From contig LNEU01000017.1 of assembly GCA_001464355.1 (NCBI GenBank), forward strand, positions 23,824 through 87,823: 64,000 nucleotides of DNA, given 5' to 3'. Within the stretch, counting starts at the first letter, position 1, and each line of letters starts with the position of its first letter. The notes beneath the pieces were generated by a model. It worked only from the letters and a program-made list of their open reading frames with translations. It had not been told where the DNA came from and searched no databases. Position numbers and translations under genes: made by a program. Source of the stretch: Burkholderiales bacterium Ga0077544 (GTDB lineage Bacteria; Pseudomonadota; Gammaproteobacteria; Burkholderiales; Burkholderiaceae_D). Below, one piece after another: positions 1-10,600 of the stretch.

Positions 1-80
1 GTTTGCCCAGCCTCATCGCGTATCTCGTCAAAGCTGCCCTGTGCCGCCGGATAGTCCGTTAGCAATTGTCGTAATAACAT
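1..80 (-). CDS. Start of a circularly permuted ATP-grasp-type protein (partial)
   Basis: Only the first 26 codons are inside the window; the gene runs off the left edge. The reading frame begins at an ATG (complement of 78-80) and reads MLLRQLLTDYPAAQGSFDEI onward, which resembles the N-terminus of the DUF404/DUF407 (circularly permuted ATP-grasp, often fused to an alpha-E domain) proteins. The start lies 6 bp after the stop of the transglutaminase/DUF2126 gene on the same strand, so the two are probably cotranscribed. That pairing is a known gene neighbourhood for these families and supports the call. The family assignment rests on a short stretch and on context. Confidence 0.55.
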   Translation of the reverse strand, partial: MLLRQLLTDYPAAQGSFDEIRDEAGQ

Positions 81-86
81 TTTTTC

Positions 87-3000
87 TTATCGGTGTGGTT
101 GCCAGCGCAGGTCCAGCGTCATGGGGAAACTTGGGTTCAAGTCTTCCTTGTACACGGTTATCTGCCCCGGTGTATGTCCATGTTCCCAAAAGCGGGCAAA
201 TCGACGCGCTTCGGCGGCGTTGGCATTGACCGGCGAGTTTTCTTCACTGCGGCCGCCCGGATGCGCTACATGGTAGGTGCAGCCGCCAATTGCGCGTCCG
301 CTCCAGGTATCGACCAAGTCAAAAGTCAGCGGCGCATGAATGCCGATAGTCGGATGCATGGCCGACCACGGATTCCATGCCTTGAAGCGTATGCCGGCCA
401 CATATTCGCCCGGTATACCGGTCGGATGCAGCGGGACAGGGCGGCCATTGCAGGCCACGATGTAGCGGCCTTCGGTCATGCCGCGCAAGCGCAATTGCAT
501 CCGCTCGACGGATGAATCGACATAGCGCGCCGTGCCGCCACTGGCCACTTCCTCGCCCAGCACATTCCACGGTTCGATTGCCTGGCGCAATTCCATTTCG
601 ACGCCTTCGTAGACGACTGTGCCGAAGCGCGGGAAGCGGAATTCAATGAATGGATCGAACCAGCTTTCTTCAAATGCATAACCAGCTGTGCGCAAATCCT
701 TGACCACGTCGCGGATATCCTGCGCCACAAAATGCGGCAACATCCAGCGGTCATGCAACGCAACGCCCCACGGTACCAGCTTGCATGGATATGGCTCGTT
801 CCAGAAACGCGCGACCAGCGCCCGAATCAACAACATTTGTAACAGGCTCATGCGTTCATGCGGCGGCATTTCAAAACCGCGAAACTCTAATATGCCAAGT
901 CGACCGGTTGGTCCTGCCGGTGAATACAGCTTGTCGATCGAAAATTCCGAGCGATGCGTATTGCCAGTCAGATCGACCAGCAGATTGCGCAGCAAGCGAT
1001 CGACTAACCAAGGTCTATCACTCTCCGGCACGTTGGGCAGCATCTGATCCATCTGCTGGAAAGCGATCGCCAGTTCATACAGATTGTCGTCGCGCGCTTC
1101 ATCCACGCGCGGCGCCTGGCTGGTCGGGCCGATGAAGGTGCCCGAGAAAAGATAAGACAGGGCAGGATGGTTTTGCCAATAAGTGATCAGGCTCTTGAGT
1201 ACATGCGGGCGACGCAGTATCGGACTGTCGGCAGTGGTAGCGCCGCCCAGCGTGGCGTGATTGCCGCCGCCGGTACCGGTATGGCGACCATCGACCATGA
1301 ATTTTTCTGTACCGAGTCGGGTCAGGCGCGCTTCTTCATACAGCGTCGTGGTGTTGTAGACCAGTTCATTCCAGGTGGCCGCTGGATGAATATTGACCTC
1401 GATCACGCCGGGATCTGGCGTAACACTCAGCATCTTGATGCGTGGATCGCGTGGCGGTGGATAGCCTTCCATCCACAGCTTCATGCTCAGCTTGGCAGCA
1501 GTGTGTTCGATGATCGCTACCAGCGCCAGATAGTCTTCGATGCGTTTGAGCGGCGGCATGAAAATATGCAGGCGGCCTTCGCGTACTTGTACGCACAGCG
1601 CAGTGTGGATGACTTCTCGTGGGTCTGGATTGGCTTCCAGTTTCGCCGCTGTCGGTTTGCTGCGGGCGGTGCTGTTCGGCTCGGACTTGGCGAGCGCAGC
1701 GCGCTTGACGTAAGGATCGACATCGAATTCTGGCGCCATATCTTCCGGCAGTACCCACGGCAAGGCATTTAGCGGCAGGCGCAGGCCCATAGGCGAGTCG
1801 CCTTCTACCAGATACAAATGCTCGCGCTTGAGCGGCCACTTGCTGGTACGCCAGGAAGTACCCAATGCAATATCCGGATCGACTTCGGCCGGCTTGATCG
1901 GCAGCACATAGCCGACCAGTTCCCCGAGTCCCTGTTCCAGCAAACGCGCCAGACGGCGTCGTTCCACCGGTGAGTCCAGGTCTGATTTAAGCGGGTCGAG
2001 ATTGATTGGCAAACGCTGCTCGATCTGCGATTGGGTTGCTGCATCTTCATACGCTGGCAGCAAGCTGTCAGCAGGCAGCGACAAGGCCTGTACCAGTTCA
2101 GTGGCAAAGCGCGTGGCTTCGGCGCTGCTGTAACCATCATCTTTTTCTTCATCGGAAAACAGCGCCGCATCGCGCCACATAGGCTGACCGTCGATACGCC
2201 AGAAAATATTCAGAGCCCATCGCGGCAATGGTTCACCTGGATACCATTTCCCCTGGCCGTAATGCACCATGCCACCAGGTGCAAAGTGCTTTTTCAGGCG
2301 ATGCATTAATTGCCCCGCCAGTTCGCGCTTCTTGTCGCCGTGTGCCAAGGTATTCCATTCAGCGCCGTCCATATCATCGATAGAAACAAAGGTCGGTTCG
2401 CCACCTTGCGTCAAACGCACGTCATGTTTTTTCAGATCTGCATCGACCCGTTGGCCGAGCTGGTCGATGGCGTTCCATTCGGCTTCTGTGTACGGCTTGG
2501 TAACGCGTGGATCTTCGTGTATGCGGGTGACCTTCATCTCATGCACGAAACTTACTTCCGCCTTGTCGGTGTAGCCAGTGACGGGCGCCGCCGACGACGG
2601 CATGGCGGTGCAGGCTAACGGAATATGGCCTTCGCTGGCCAGCATGCCTGAAGTCGGATCGAGCCCGATCCAGCCCGCGCCGGGTATATATACCTCGCAC
2701 CAGGCGTGCAGGTCGGTGAAGTCGGCTTCCGGACCACTTGGGCCATCCAGTGATTGTTGATCCGATTTGAGTTGAATCAGGTAGCCGGAAACGAAGCGTG
2801 CCGCCAGTCCCATATTGCGCAGGATTTGCACCAACAGCCAGCCGGTATCGCGGCACGAGCCGGTCTTGTTCAGCAGGGTTTCTTCGGGCTTCTGAACGCC
2901 GGGTTCCATCCTTACCAGATAGCCTATGTGTTTTTGCAAACGCTGGTTGATCGCCACCAGAAAATCATTGGTCGGCAGATTTTCTTTCAGCAGTTCGGCT

Positions 3001-3404
3001 TTGGTTTCGGCGATCCATTTGGCCTGCAGCGGCCCAGGAGTATCCGCTTTCAGGTAGGCACTCAGTTCGGTAATGAGCTGTGGCGTGTAACTGAAAGGAA
3101 ACCGCTCTGCATATTTTTCAACGAAAAAATCGAAGGGATTGATGACCGTCATGTCAGCGATCAGATCGACGGTAAATTCCAGCACATCGGTCTTTTCCGG
3201 GAATACAAAGCGCCCGATGTAATTGCCGTAGGGATCTTGCTGCCAATTGACGAAATGCTGTTCCGGCTGGACGGTCAATGAATACGACAGAATCGGCGTG
3301 CGGGCATGCGGTGCCGGCCGCAAGCGGACTTCGTGCGGTGACAGATTGACGAGTCTGTCGTATTGATATCTGGTCTTGTGATGCAGCGCGACGCGAATAG
3401 CCAT
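87..3404 (-). CDS. Transglutaminase-like protein with DUF2126 domain
   Basis: A 1105-aa protein, full length for this family. Residues 1-90 match the bacterial transglutaminase N-terminal region. Residues about 160-260 hold the transglutaminase-like core with an intact triad: Cys184 (TGSCRDTGW), His233 (DLHAWCEVYIPGAGW) and Asp249 (GLDPTSG). The remainder, about 300-1105, is the DUF2126 region. Members are thought to act as cytoplasmic cysteine peptidases or amidases; the substrate is unknown. No signal peptide or membrane segment is visible. The next gene downstream starts 6 bp after its stop, suggesting an operon with an ATP-grasp protein, possibly a peptide-synthesis and hydrolysis pair (inference). 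The many open frames on the opposite strand are shadows. Confidence 0.9.
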   Translation of the reverse strand: MAIRVALHHKTRYQYDRLVNLSPHEVRLRPAPHARTPILSYSLTVQPEQHFVNWQQDPYGNYIGRFVFPEKTDVLEFTVDLIADMTVINPFDFFVEKYAERFPFSYTPQLITELSAYLKADTPGPLQAKWIAETKAELLKENLPTNDFLVAINQRLQKHIGYLVRMEPGVQKPEETLLNKTGSCRDTGWLLVQILRNMGLAARFVSGYLIQLKSDQQSLDGPSGPEADFTDLHAWCEVYIPGAGWIGLDPTSGMLASEGHIPLACTAMPSSAAPVTGYTDKAEVSFVHEMKVTRIHEDPRVTKPYTEAEWNAIDQLGQRVDADLKKHDVRLTQGGEPTFVSIDDMDGAEWNTLAHGDKKRELAGQLMHRLKKHFAPGGMVHYGQGKWYPGEPLPRWALNIFWRIDGQPMWRDAALFSDEEKDDGYSSAEATRFATELVQALSLPADSLLPAYEDAATQSQIEQRLPINLDPLKSDLDSPVERRRLARLLEQGLGELVGYVLPIKPAEVDPDIALGTSWRTSKWPLKREHLYLVEGDSPMGLRLPLNALPWVLPEDMAPEFDVDPYVKRAALAKSEPNSTARSKPTAAKLEANPDPREVIHTALCVQVREGRLHIFMPPLKRIEDYLALVAIIEHTAAKLSMKLWMEGYPPPRDPRIKMLSVTPDPGVIEVNIHPAATWNELVYNTTTLYEEARLTRLGTEKFMVDGRHTGTGGGNHATLGGATTADSPILRRPHVLKSLITYWQNHPALSYLFSGTFIGPTSQAPRVDEARDDNLYELAIAFQQMDQMLPNVPESDRPWLVDRLLRNLLVDLTGNTHRSEFSIDKLYSPAGPTGRLGILEFRGFEMPPHERMSLLQMLLIRALVARFWNEPYPCKLVPWGVALHDRWMLPHFVAQDIRDVVKDLRTAGYAFEESWFDPFIEFRFPRFGTVVYEGVEMELRQAIEPWNVLGEEVASGGTARYVDSSVERMQLRLRGMTEGRYIVACNGRPVPLHPTGIPGEYVAGIRFKAWNPWSAMHPTIGIHAPLTFDLVDTWSGRAIGGCTYHVAHPGGRSEENSPVNANAAEARRFARFWEHGHTPGQITVYKEDLNPSFPMTLDLRWQPHR

Positions 3405-4143
3405 GGATCGAATCTTTCGTTCAACGTTGAAACAGGGTTGGGGGCGCGGATGCGTTGCTTTTGCGCGTGCATCAGGCGCCCCATTTTTCGACCATTAATG
3501 CTTTTCAATAAGCAGAAAGTGTACCCGGATGTACATGCGGATACACAGAGGGAAAAGAATAAAGCAATACGCTTACGCACAAATTTCAGCTGCATGCTGA
3601 ATAACGGCTAGAGCTGCTCAAAGTCTGTCGCGGCGCATATTATAACTGTGCCGAGTGCGACATCAGAGCGACACATCAATGCTGATATGTGCGAGCACGT
3701 GTTTGGTATTTACGTAAACGCAGTGAGTGATGGGAAAAGATTTTTCTGAATAGATAGTAACCGACGCGATATCGGCAGCGTGAACCGGATGCGGGAAAAT
3801 CAAGCGTGAATTGTGTTGAGGGAAGTTCTATTGCTCTTCTTGAGAAGGCGCATTTTTGCCCATGCAGCACAGCATGCTTTAGTCGCATAACAACGTTAGT
3901 TTCGAGCCGGTGTCGATGCATTTTTAGTCGGTATCTGTATTTATTATTTGCATAAAATGTTCTCATCAGGGCTTATCTTTTCATTTTTGCGTCGGGTAGC
4001 GTCGCTTGTTGCTAACAAGTTTGTACTCGAATAAGGACTTCAAATTTAGTCGTTAATTGGCTATTTGCTATGGCACAATAGGCCGAGCATCTAACCAGTC
4101 ACAGCCATCGGCTATCACTTTTTTCCGTTTATCAGGGACGACA
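3405..4143. other. Intergenic region, no convincing gene
   Basis: About 740 bp between the divergent transglutaminase and SapC genes. It is AT-richer than its surroundings. The open frames here (for example 3676-3966 minus) have unlikely composition, rich in Arg, His and Tyr, and lack a ribosome binding site or family resemblance. Promoters for both flanking genes should lie here, but I cannot pick one with confidence. Confidence 0.6.
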
Positions 4144-4920
4144 ATGACAACAATGATTTTTTACGAACGCGCGATTGCGCTGAATCGTGAGCGGCATCAA
4201 AAAATGAAAATCCAATTGAAGACGAATCATTTTGCCTTTGCGGCAAAAACAAATTCTGTCCTCATAGCAGGTAGTGAATTGACTGAAGCATCGCGAGACT
4301 ACCCTATCGTTTTTATCGGGAAAGAAGGCGGTCCTTTCACGATGGCTGCGCTTGTTGGTTTGGGTGATAAAGACAATTTGCTGGTTAATGACAGTGATAA
4401 TTGGGAATCAGGTACTTACATTCCCGCATTCATCCGTCGCTATCCATTTGTGTTGGCCGGTAGCGATGATGCTGAAGCATTGACTGTTTGCATAGATGAA
4501 GCCTACGCAGGCCTGAATAACGAGCGTGGTGAAGCATTATTCGCGGAAGATGGCACAGAAACGACCTATCTGAAAAACGTGATCGATTTCCTTGTCTTGT
4601 TTCACAGTGAAATGAAACGCACGAGTGCATTCGCCGCCAAAATGTCTGAGCTGGGATTGTTGACATCCAAAGTAGTGACGATTGAGCGCGAAGGCGTGAA
4701 GCAGACACTGGAAGGTGCTTGGATTGTTGATGAAGTCAAATTGAATGCATTGGACGATGCCACGACTTTGGACTTGGTGCGTACCGGTTACATGGGATGG
4801 ATCTATGCGCATTTGATGTCCTTGAACAATGTGACACGCTTGGCTAAACGCATGGACGCACGTCGCATCGCTTCAGTTGCATCGACGGCAGAAGAAACCG
4901 GCAGTGCAGTAGTCCATTAA
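4144..4920 (+). CDS. SapC family protein
   Basis: A 258-aa protein matching the SapC family (PF07277 type) in length and pattern: an N-terminal MTTMIFYERAIALNRERHQ, then YPIVFIGKEGGPFTMAALVG, a YIPAFIRRYPFVL segment and a C-terminal helical region. I chose ATG 4144 over an upstream in-frame start at 4057 because family homology begins here and a GGGACG stretch lies a few bases before it. SapC was named from the surface-layer locus of Campylobacter fetus, where it sits with type I secretion genes; its biochemical role is not established. Here it also lies close to a TolC gene and a giant surface protein. Its stop codon overlaps that of the convergent 406-aa gene. Confidence 0.85.
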   Translation: MTTMIFYERAIALNRERHQKMKIQLKTNHFAFAAKTNSVLIAGSELTEASRDYPIVFIGKEGGPFTMAALVGLGDKDNLLVNDSDNWESGTYIPAFIRRYPFVLAGSDDAEALTVCIDEAYAGLNNERGEALFAEDGTETTYLKNVIDFLVLFHSEMKRTSAFAAKMSELGLLTSKVVTIEREGVKQTLEGAWIVDEVKLNALDDATTLDLVRTGYMGWIYAHLMSLNNVTRLAKRMDARRIASVASTAEETGSAVVH

Positions 4921-6137
4921 ACGCTTTTAGCGTCGATAGTTCCTCCGGTCGTAACGCGCGCGTGATAAGTAGTTAAAAACGCGTTGCCGTTGCGATCGGT
5001 GCCGCCGGATAAATGACCTGCAAGGTCATTGCCGGTGCGCTTCAACAATGCGTCAAATTCCTTTTTGCCAATCGCGAAGTGCTCACACAGCTGGAGCAAC
5101 AGTGGCTGCAGATCGCTTACTGTCATTCCTGTTTCATACAAATTGATGTCGAAGGACAGGCGAGAGGTATTTTCTTCCCGGACTTCCACAAACAGCAATT
5201 CAGTTGTCGAAACTTTTCCTGCTGCATGCGCAATGATGGCTTTGGCGATGTTGCACACGGCGGCGTTTTTGGGTTCGCTGCCATACATTGCAGTCACTTT
5301 TTTCAATAGTTGCGGCAAGCTTAATGTGCGGGGTTGTGTGTAGCTTGAGATCGCCCGTTGTGCTGCATTTTCGGCATTCCATTTATAACCAAGATAGAGT
5401 GGGCGTGGCGCATCTGCATCAATATTTCCACTTGGGAATTCCAAATAAAATTTATATGTGTTGATGTTTCCCTGTTCAAAACCGATATGGATGAAGCTTG
5501 CATTGGGAAGTTGCATACGTACCTGGGTTTGATAGATGTCGGGCATGCCCATCTTCATCATCAAAAAATCGACGTCTTCAACAGCGATCGCATGCGCGCT
5601 AATTCCTACGAGAAAGCGCTCGCTCCATAACGTATCTTCAGCCATTTTGAATGAGCGCTCATAGCCGTTAAGCGGCAGATTTTTGATGAGCAGATATAAA
5701 GCGTGCGCAAAAGCATTGCTTGTATTCAAATCGCCACATTGCAAACGCACGTCGGCGATTGCACTGCGTTGGGCATCATGCTCTGACCAACTGACCCCAA
5801 AGCTGGTTTCATGTTGGTGCACGGTATTCATCAAGTCAACAGAAAGATGCTTTGCAGTAACTGGATCCAGGCTAATGGCAGTGCCGATAGAGCCCGCTCC
5901 GAAGCGCAAAAGCACGCCGCTTTTTGACCACTGATTACCCCATCGATCAGCCTTCAAAAGTGCACCAAAAAAATCATGTTTATCGGGATGAATTTCATTT
6001 AGTTTCCATAGGGAAATTGTGACTTTTCGTGACCTAAAATATATTTCTCTAAATGCAAGAATTTGCCTTGTTAATGTTGCTTGCAACCACGATAATTCCG
6101 GAAGAAATTTAGTTAGTTTCGTCTGGGAAAAAAGCAA
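4917..6137 (-). CDS. Unrecognised 406-aa protein
   Basis: I do not recognise this family. The protein has no signal peptide or membrane segment and appears soluble, with a mixed alpha/beta pattern. Its coding frame is clean and its end is shared with the convergent SapC gene (the stop codons overlap by 3 nt). It is divergent from the TolC gene that begins the giant-protein operon, with about 100 bp between them. A segment near residue 315 (VEVREEN.SRLSFDINLYE, then a run of leucines) resembles a segment of the 298-aa protein at 48153 (VWGVKQEN.KISWELYFYD). Both proteins also carry a Gly/Thr-rich turn followed by an aromatic strand. If real, this would make them two members of a family attached to this locus; the similarity is by eye only. 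Confidence 0.7.
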   Translation of the reverse strand: MLFSQTKLTKFLPELSWLQATLTRQILAFREIYFRSRKVTISLWKLNEIHPDKHDFFGALLKADRWGNQWSKSGVLLRFGAGSIGTAISLDPVTAKHLSVDLMNTVHQHETSFGVSWSEHDAQRSAIADVRLQCGDLNTSNAFAHALYLLIKNLPLNGYERSFKMAEDTLWSERFLVGISAHAIAVEDVDFLMMKMGMPDIYQTQVRMQLPNASFIHIGFEQGNINTYKFYLEFPSGNIDADAPRPLYLGYKWNAENAAQRAISSYTQPRTLSLPQLLKKVTAMYGSEPKNAAVCNIAKAIIAHAAGKVSTTELLFVEVREENTSRLSFDINLYETGMTVSDLQPLLLQLCEHFAIGKKEFDALLKRTGNDLAGHLSGGTDRNGNAFLTTYHARVTTGGTIDAKSV

Positions 6138-6236
6138 TAAATAGACACACGTTGAAAGCGGTTTTTTTCAACGAATTGCTGGAGGCGGAATTTAAAAATA
6201 ATTGTGTTGGTCAACCGCTTAATTACAAGAACAAAA

Positions 6237-7574
6237 ATGACTCTAATGCACTCACGTTTTATCGTTGCAGCCGCAGTTGCAGCCAGCTTCGTTGCAAGCG
6301 CTGCGTCAGCGGAAACGCTCGCCGAAATTTATGCGCTGTCCAAACAAAGTGATCCTAAATATCTGGCCATGCGCACCGAATATGAAGCGACCGGTTTTGC
6401 GGTGACTGAGGCGCGTGCTGCTTTGCTGCCGCAGATTTCATATCAAATCGGCAGAACCAATACCACGCAAAATATTCTGAGTAGTCAGAATACGGTATTT
6501 GCGACAGGCACCGCAACCTATCCGACCAATGATAGAACGCTGTCCATTTCGCAACCGATTTTCCGTCTGGCTTCATGGCGCAACTGGAAGCAATCCAAGG
6601 CTACCGAGAAGCAGGCAGCAGCAGCCTATGCAGCAGCCGAGCAGGATTTGATTGTGCGCACAGCGACTGCGTACATGGCTGTGCTGGCTGCGGAAGATGC
6701 ACTTGCATTCGCACGCAGCGAAAATGAATCCATCAAGCGCCAATTATTTCTGGCCGACACCAAGTATAAAAGTGGTCAGGCAATCAAGGTCAACCTTTAC
6801 GATGCGGAAGCGCGTAATGCCTTGAAGGAGTCGGATGTGATCGCTGCAGAAAATGATCTGGCCGACAAGATTCAGGCCTTGCGCGAATTGACGGGCATCG
6901 TTGCAACGTCGCTGGTGCCTCTGCCAAAAGCAATTCCGTTGATCACACCTGATCCGCAGAATGCCGACGAATGGGTTCGCGCATCGCTGGAAAAGAATCT
7001 GTTGCTGGAAGCGCGCTTGCAGGCGGTGGATGTGGCGCGTCAAGAAATAAACAAGAAAAAAGCCGGCTATTACCCAACTGCAGATCTGTCTATTTCGCGC
7101 AGTCAGCGCGAGACGGGCGGCAGCTTGTTTGGTGGCGGTAGCAACGTCAATCAAAACGATGTGATGTTCCGCATCAACATTCCGATTTATGAGGGTGGTG
7201 CAACCAGCGCCCAAACCGGACAGGCAGGCAAACATTACGAGACAGCCTTGCATGATCTGGAACGTGATCGTCGTCAGGTCGAACGTCAAGCGCGTGCAGC
7301 TTATAAAGGCGTCGTCAGCGGTGCGGCGCGCGTGCGTGCACTTGATAAATCGGTAGAGGCTCTGGAAGGTGCGCGGGAACTAAAAGAGGAAGGCTACAAG
7401 GCAGGTTTGTCGACTCTGCTTGGCGTATTGGATGCCGAGCGCGACCTGTATGCGGCACGTCGTGATTTTGCACAATCACGATATGACTATCAACTCAATA
7501 CCTTGAAGCTGAAACAGGCTGCAGGAACCCTGAGTGAAGAAGATCTTTTGACTATCAGCAGAGCGATGCAATAA
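6237..7574 (+). CDS. TolC family outer membrane channel protein
   Basis: Outer-membrane efflux protein of the TolC/TprD type, which forms the exit duct for type I secretion and efflux systems. The N-terminus is a signal peptide ending ASAASA before ETLAEIYALSKQSDP, the usual mature TolC start. The body shows the duplicated OEP pattern: LPQISYQIGR near the start, FRINIPIYEGG in the second repeat, and a C-terminal GLSTLLGVLDAERDLYAARRDF helix. Length, about 445 aa, is normal. ATG 6237 was chosen because it immediately precedes the signal peptide; a GTG at 6204 gives a longer frame that would bury the signal. It is the first gene of the plus-strand run leading into the giant protein, so it is the likely outer-membrane exit for it. 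Confidence 0.9.
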   Translation: MTLMHSRFIVAAAVAASFVASAASAETLAEIYALSKQSDPKYLAMRTEYEATGFAVTEARAALLPQISYQIGRTNTTQNILSSQNTVFATGTATYPTNDRTLSISQPIFRLASWRNWKQSKATEKQAAAAYAAAEQDLIVRTATAYMAVLAAEDALAFARSENESIKRQLFLADTKYKSGQAIKVNLYDAEARNALKESDVIAAENDLADKIQALRELTGIVATSLVPLPKAIPLITPDPQNADEWVRASLEKNLLLEARLQAVDVARQEINKKKAGYYPTADLSISRSQRETGGSLFGGGSNVNQNDVMFRINIPIYEGGATSAQTGQAGKHYETALHDLERDRRQVERQARAAYKGVVSGAARVRALDKSVEALEGARELKEEGYKAGLSTLLGVLDAERDLYAARRDFAQSRYDYQLNTLKLKQAAGTLSEEDLLTISRAMQ

Positions 7575-7583
7575 GTTGTTTCG

Positions 7584-7623
7584 GACCGTGCGCAGACGAT
7601 CGGCGTCTGCGTAACTAACGGTC
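7584..7623 (+). promoter_or_regulatory. Nested inverted repeat between tolC-like gene and giant gene
   Basis: An inner perfect 8-bp stem (CGCAGACG at 7591-7598 and CGTCTGCG at 7604-7611, 5-nt loop) sits inside an outer 6-bp pair (GACCGT 7584-7589, ACGGTC 7618-7623). It lies in the 88-bp gap and ends 39 bp before the giant gene's ATG. No T-run follows, so it is not a standard terminator. It could be a transcript-stability or attenuation hairpin that sets the ratio of channel to substrate, or a protein binding site. Confidence 0.45.
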
Positions 7624-7662
7624 TGCAATGCAGCAAAGAGTACAGAACATACTGGAACTATC

Positions 7663-10600
7663 ATGGCTTCGAAAAAACTGGCTTCACTGGGCGGACGTAT
7701 CGCGAAATCAATGCGGCGCTCAGGTGCTCCCAGACCTGGCGCACGTCGCAAAACGCTGTTCGAAGCACTCGAACAGCGTTTTTTGCTTTCTGCAGAATTG
7801 GTTATTCCGCCGCCGCCAGTGCAGCAAGCTGTTCTCGAAGCGCCATTGCTGATCAATGAGCCAGGTCAAATCAAGCTGACTTTGCCGGCTGATACGCCAC
7901 CTGCGGACGCATCACTTACCAATCCTGTTCTTGGTAGCAGTACCCCAACTTCGACTCCTGCCGATACCACTGCCGCGCTGGCAAATGCCGATGTTGCAAG
8001 CGCGCTGCCAGGTACGCAGATTGCGTTGTCGGACTTTGCAAAATACATGGAGTCGCGTCCAGCAGCGAGTCAGGTGGTCGTTGTTGACTCATCGATTCCG
8101 CATGTAGGCAACTTGCTTGATGGTTTGATAAACGCCATGCCTGCAGGTGAAAACGACACGACCAGTCCATCTGCGGATAGCGAAAATCCGTCCTCAGATT
8201 CACTATCGCTGGGTGCGCAACTGCAGGTGATTCATCGCGGTGATACCGATATCATCGTTCTCGATTCGCGCTTCAACGGTATCGATCAAATCAGCTCTAT
8301 TCTCAGTGCGTACAAGGATCTCGATGCCGTGCAAATTCTGTCGCACGGCAGTAGCGGCACGCTGAATGTCGGCAATACCGAACTCGACAGCAGCAACCTG
8401 GATCAATATCAATTCAGCATAGGTGCGTGGGGCGATGCATTGCGTCCGGGCGGCGATATCGTCCTGTATGGCTGCGATGTGGCGCAGGGAAATTACGGCG
8501 TCAATTTTGTACAAAGTCTGGCGCGGCTGACTGGCGCTGATGTCGTTGCGTCAACTGACAATACCGGCAGCGCAGCACTCGGTGGCAACTGGGCGTTGGA
8601 ATATGCGACTGGGCAGATTGAGGCCAAGACGTATCAAATTGATGCCTATGCTTACACACTGGATGTCTTGAACGGAGCCGAGCTGACCGACGACGTCTTG
8701 GTCGGTACCTTGAATGATGATTTGATGTCCGGCAAAACGGGGAACGACACGTACCAGTTTTCCGATAACTGGGGTCATGACACAGTTGTTGAAGCGGCCG
8801 ATGCGATCTTCAAAGACACGCTGGATTTCTCGCTCGTTACAAGTGACCTGACATTCCGTATCAACCTTGATGGCAGCGTTGATGTCTGGGGCACGCTGTT
8901 GCCAACGAATACCAGCGCTTCTGCATTCGATGCGTTGCCGACAACGGTTAGTACTTTGCATGCCGAAGGAATTGAAAATATTCTCGGTGGTCTCGGCAAG
9001 AACAACTTTATCTTTATTGGTGCATTGACCGGTACAGTAACCGGTACGCTTGACGGCACGACTACGCTCGATTTTTCACTGGTTCCATTGGACATCAACG
9101 TCAACATGCAGATGTTGAAAGTTAACAACCTGATGAGCTTTGCGAGTATCGATAGAATCGTTGGTTCTGCCACCGGCAGCAACACAATGGTTGGCGCCAA
9201 CAAGGCTAATACTTGGGCAATTACAGGTGCTGCAGCAGGTTCCGTGAATGGCACTGCGTTTGAAAAATTTCAGACTCTGACTGGTGGCGCCGCAGCTGAC
9301 ACGATCAATTATTCCGCATACACCGCTGGCGTGACGGTCGATTTGTCTACAGGCACTGCAACCGGTTTTACTGCAATCAGCAATTTCAATAACATCGTCG
9401 GTTCGGCTTATGCAGACACCTTGACTGGTGATACGCTGGCCAACTTGTTAACCGGTGGTGCTGGCGTCGACATCATCGTCGGGGGCGGCGGTGTCGATAC
9501 GCTGGTCGAAGCATCCGACGAAAACTTTGTCGTTACTGCAACAACTTTGCACACTGGTACGTTAGCGACAACGGCTGGTAGTACTACCACGACTGATACG
9601 TTCAGCGGCATTAGCAAAATTTCGATTACTGGCGGCGATAGTGCCAATATTATGGATGCGTCAGCAGTTGCGGCCGCTTCACAAATTACCGTTACGCTGG
9701 ATGGCGGTTTTGGTAACGACACGATTACCGGCGGTCAATATGCCAACTTTTTGATTGGTGGTTTCGGTAACGATACGATCACTGGCGGTGCAGGCGACGA
9801 CACAGTCACTGGTGGTGGTGGCGTCGATGTCATCGACGGCGGGGTCGGCGGTATCAATACGCTGGTCGAAGCAGCCGATGTGCGCTTTGTTCTGACCAAT
9901 ACTGCGCTCGACATGAGTCAGGGTTCTTCTTCTGTACAAACAATTACCCGTACCGGCACGATTACCGGTGGCACATTCACGTTGACCTTCGACGGACAAA
10001 GCACCAAGAACATCGCATGGAATGCGACTGCCGAGGAAGTGCGCGGCGCATTGATCAGCCTCGGCAATATCGGCGATAGCGATGTCGAAGTGAGTGCAAC
10101 TGCAACCGGCTGGACTGTTTCCTTCACCAACAATCTGGCTGGCATGAATGTCGCGGCCTTGCTGGTTTCGCCAGCATTGGTCGGCAGCGGTGCTATCGGC
10201 GTCACCCAAACTACGCTCGGTGAAGTCAAGCGTTCGAGCTTGACTAACATCACGCACGCTGAACTGTCTGGCGGCATCAGCAACAACTTGATGGATGCTT
10301 CCGCGTTTATCGGTAATGTCAAAATGTATGGCGGTTATGGCGACGACGTCTTGATCGGCGGCGCTGGCAATGACACGCTGGACGGTGGCATCGGTGACGA
10401 TACGCTCATCGGCAACAGTGGTTTGAATCATTATTTCGGCGGCAAAGGCATTGATACCATCGTGGAAATCCGCGATGCCGACATGACGCTTACCAACACG
10501 TCGTTGACAGTCGGTGGCGTGGTCAGCACAGTTTCTGGTGTCGAGCGCGCAACGCTGACAGGTGGCGTCGGCGACAACATCATTAATGCAGTTGCGTTTA

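Noticed and set aside
2754..3281. A 175-codon plus-strand frame opposite the transglutaminase gene
   Set aside because: The minus-strand gene shows complete family motifs and a catalytic triad; the opposite frame has none.
7591..7611. Rho-independent terminator between the TolC gene and the giant gene
   Set aside because: The stem is good but no T-run follows, and a terminator here would separate the channel from its likely substrate.
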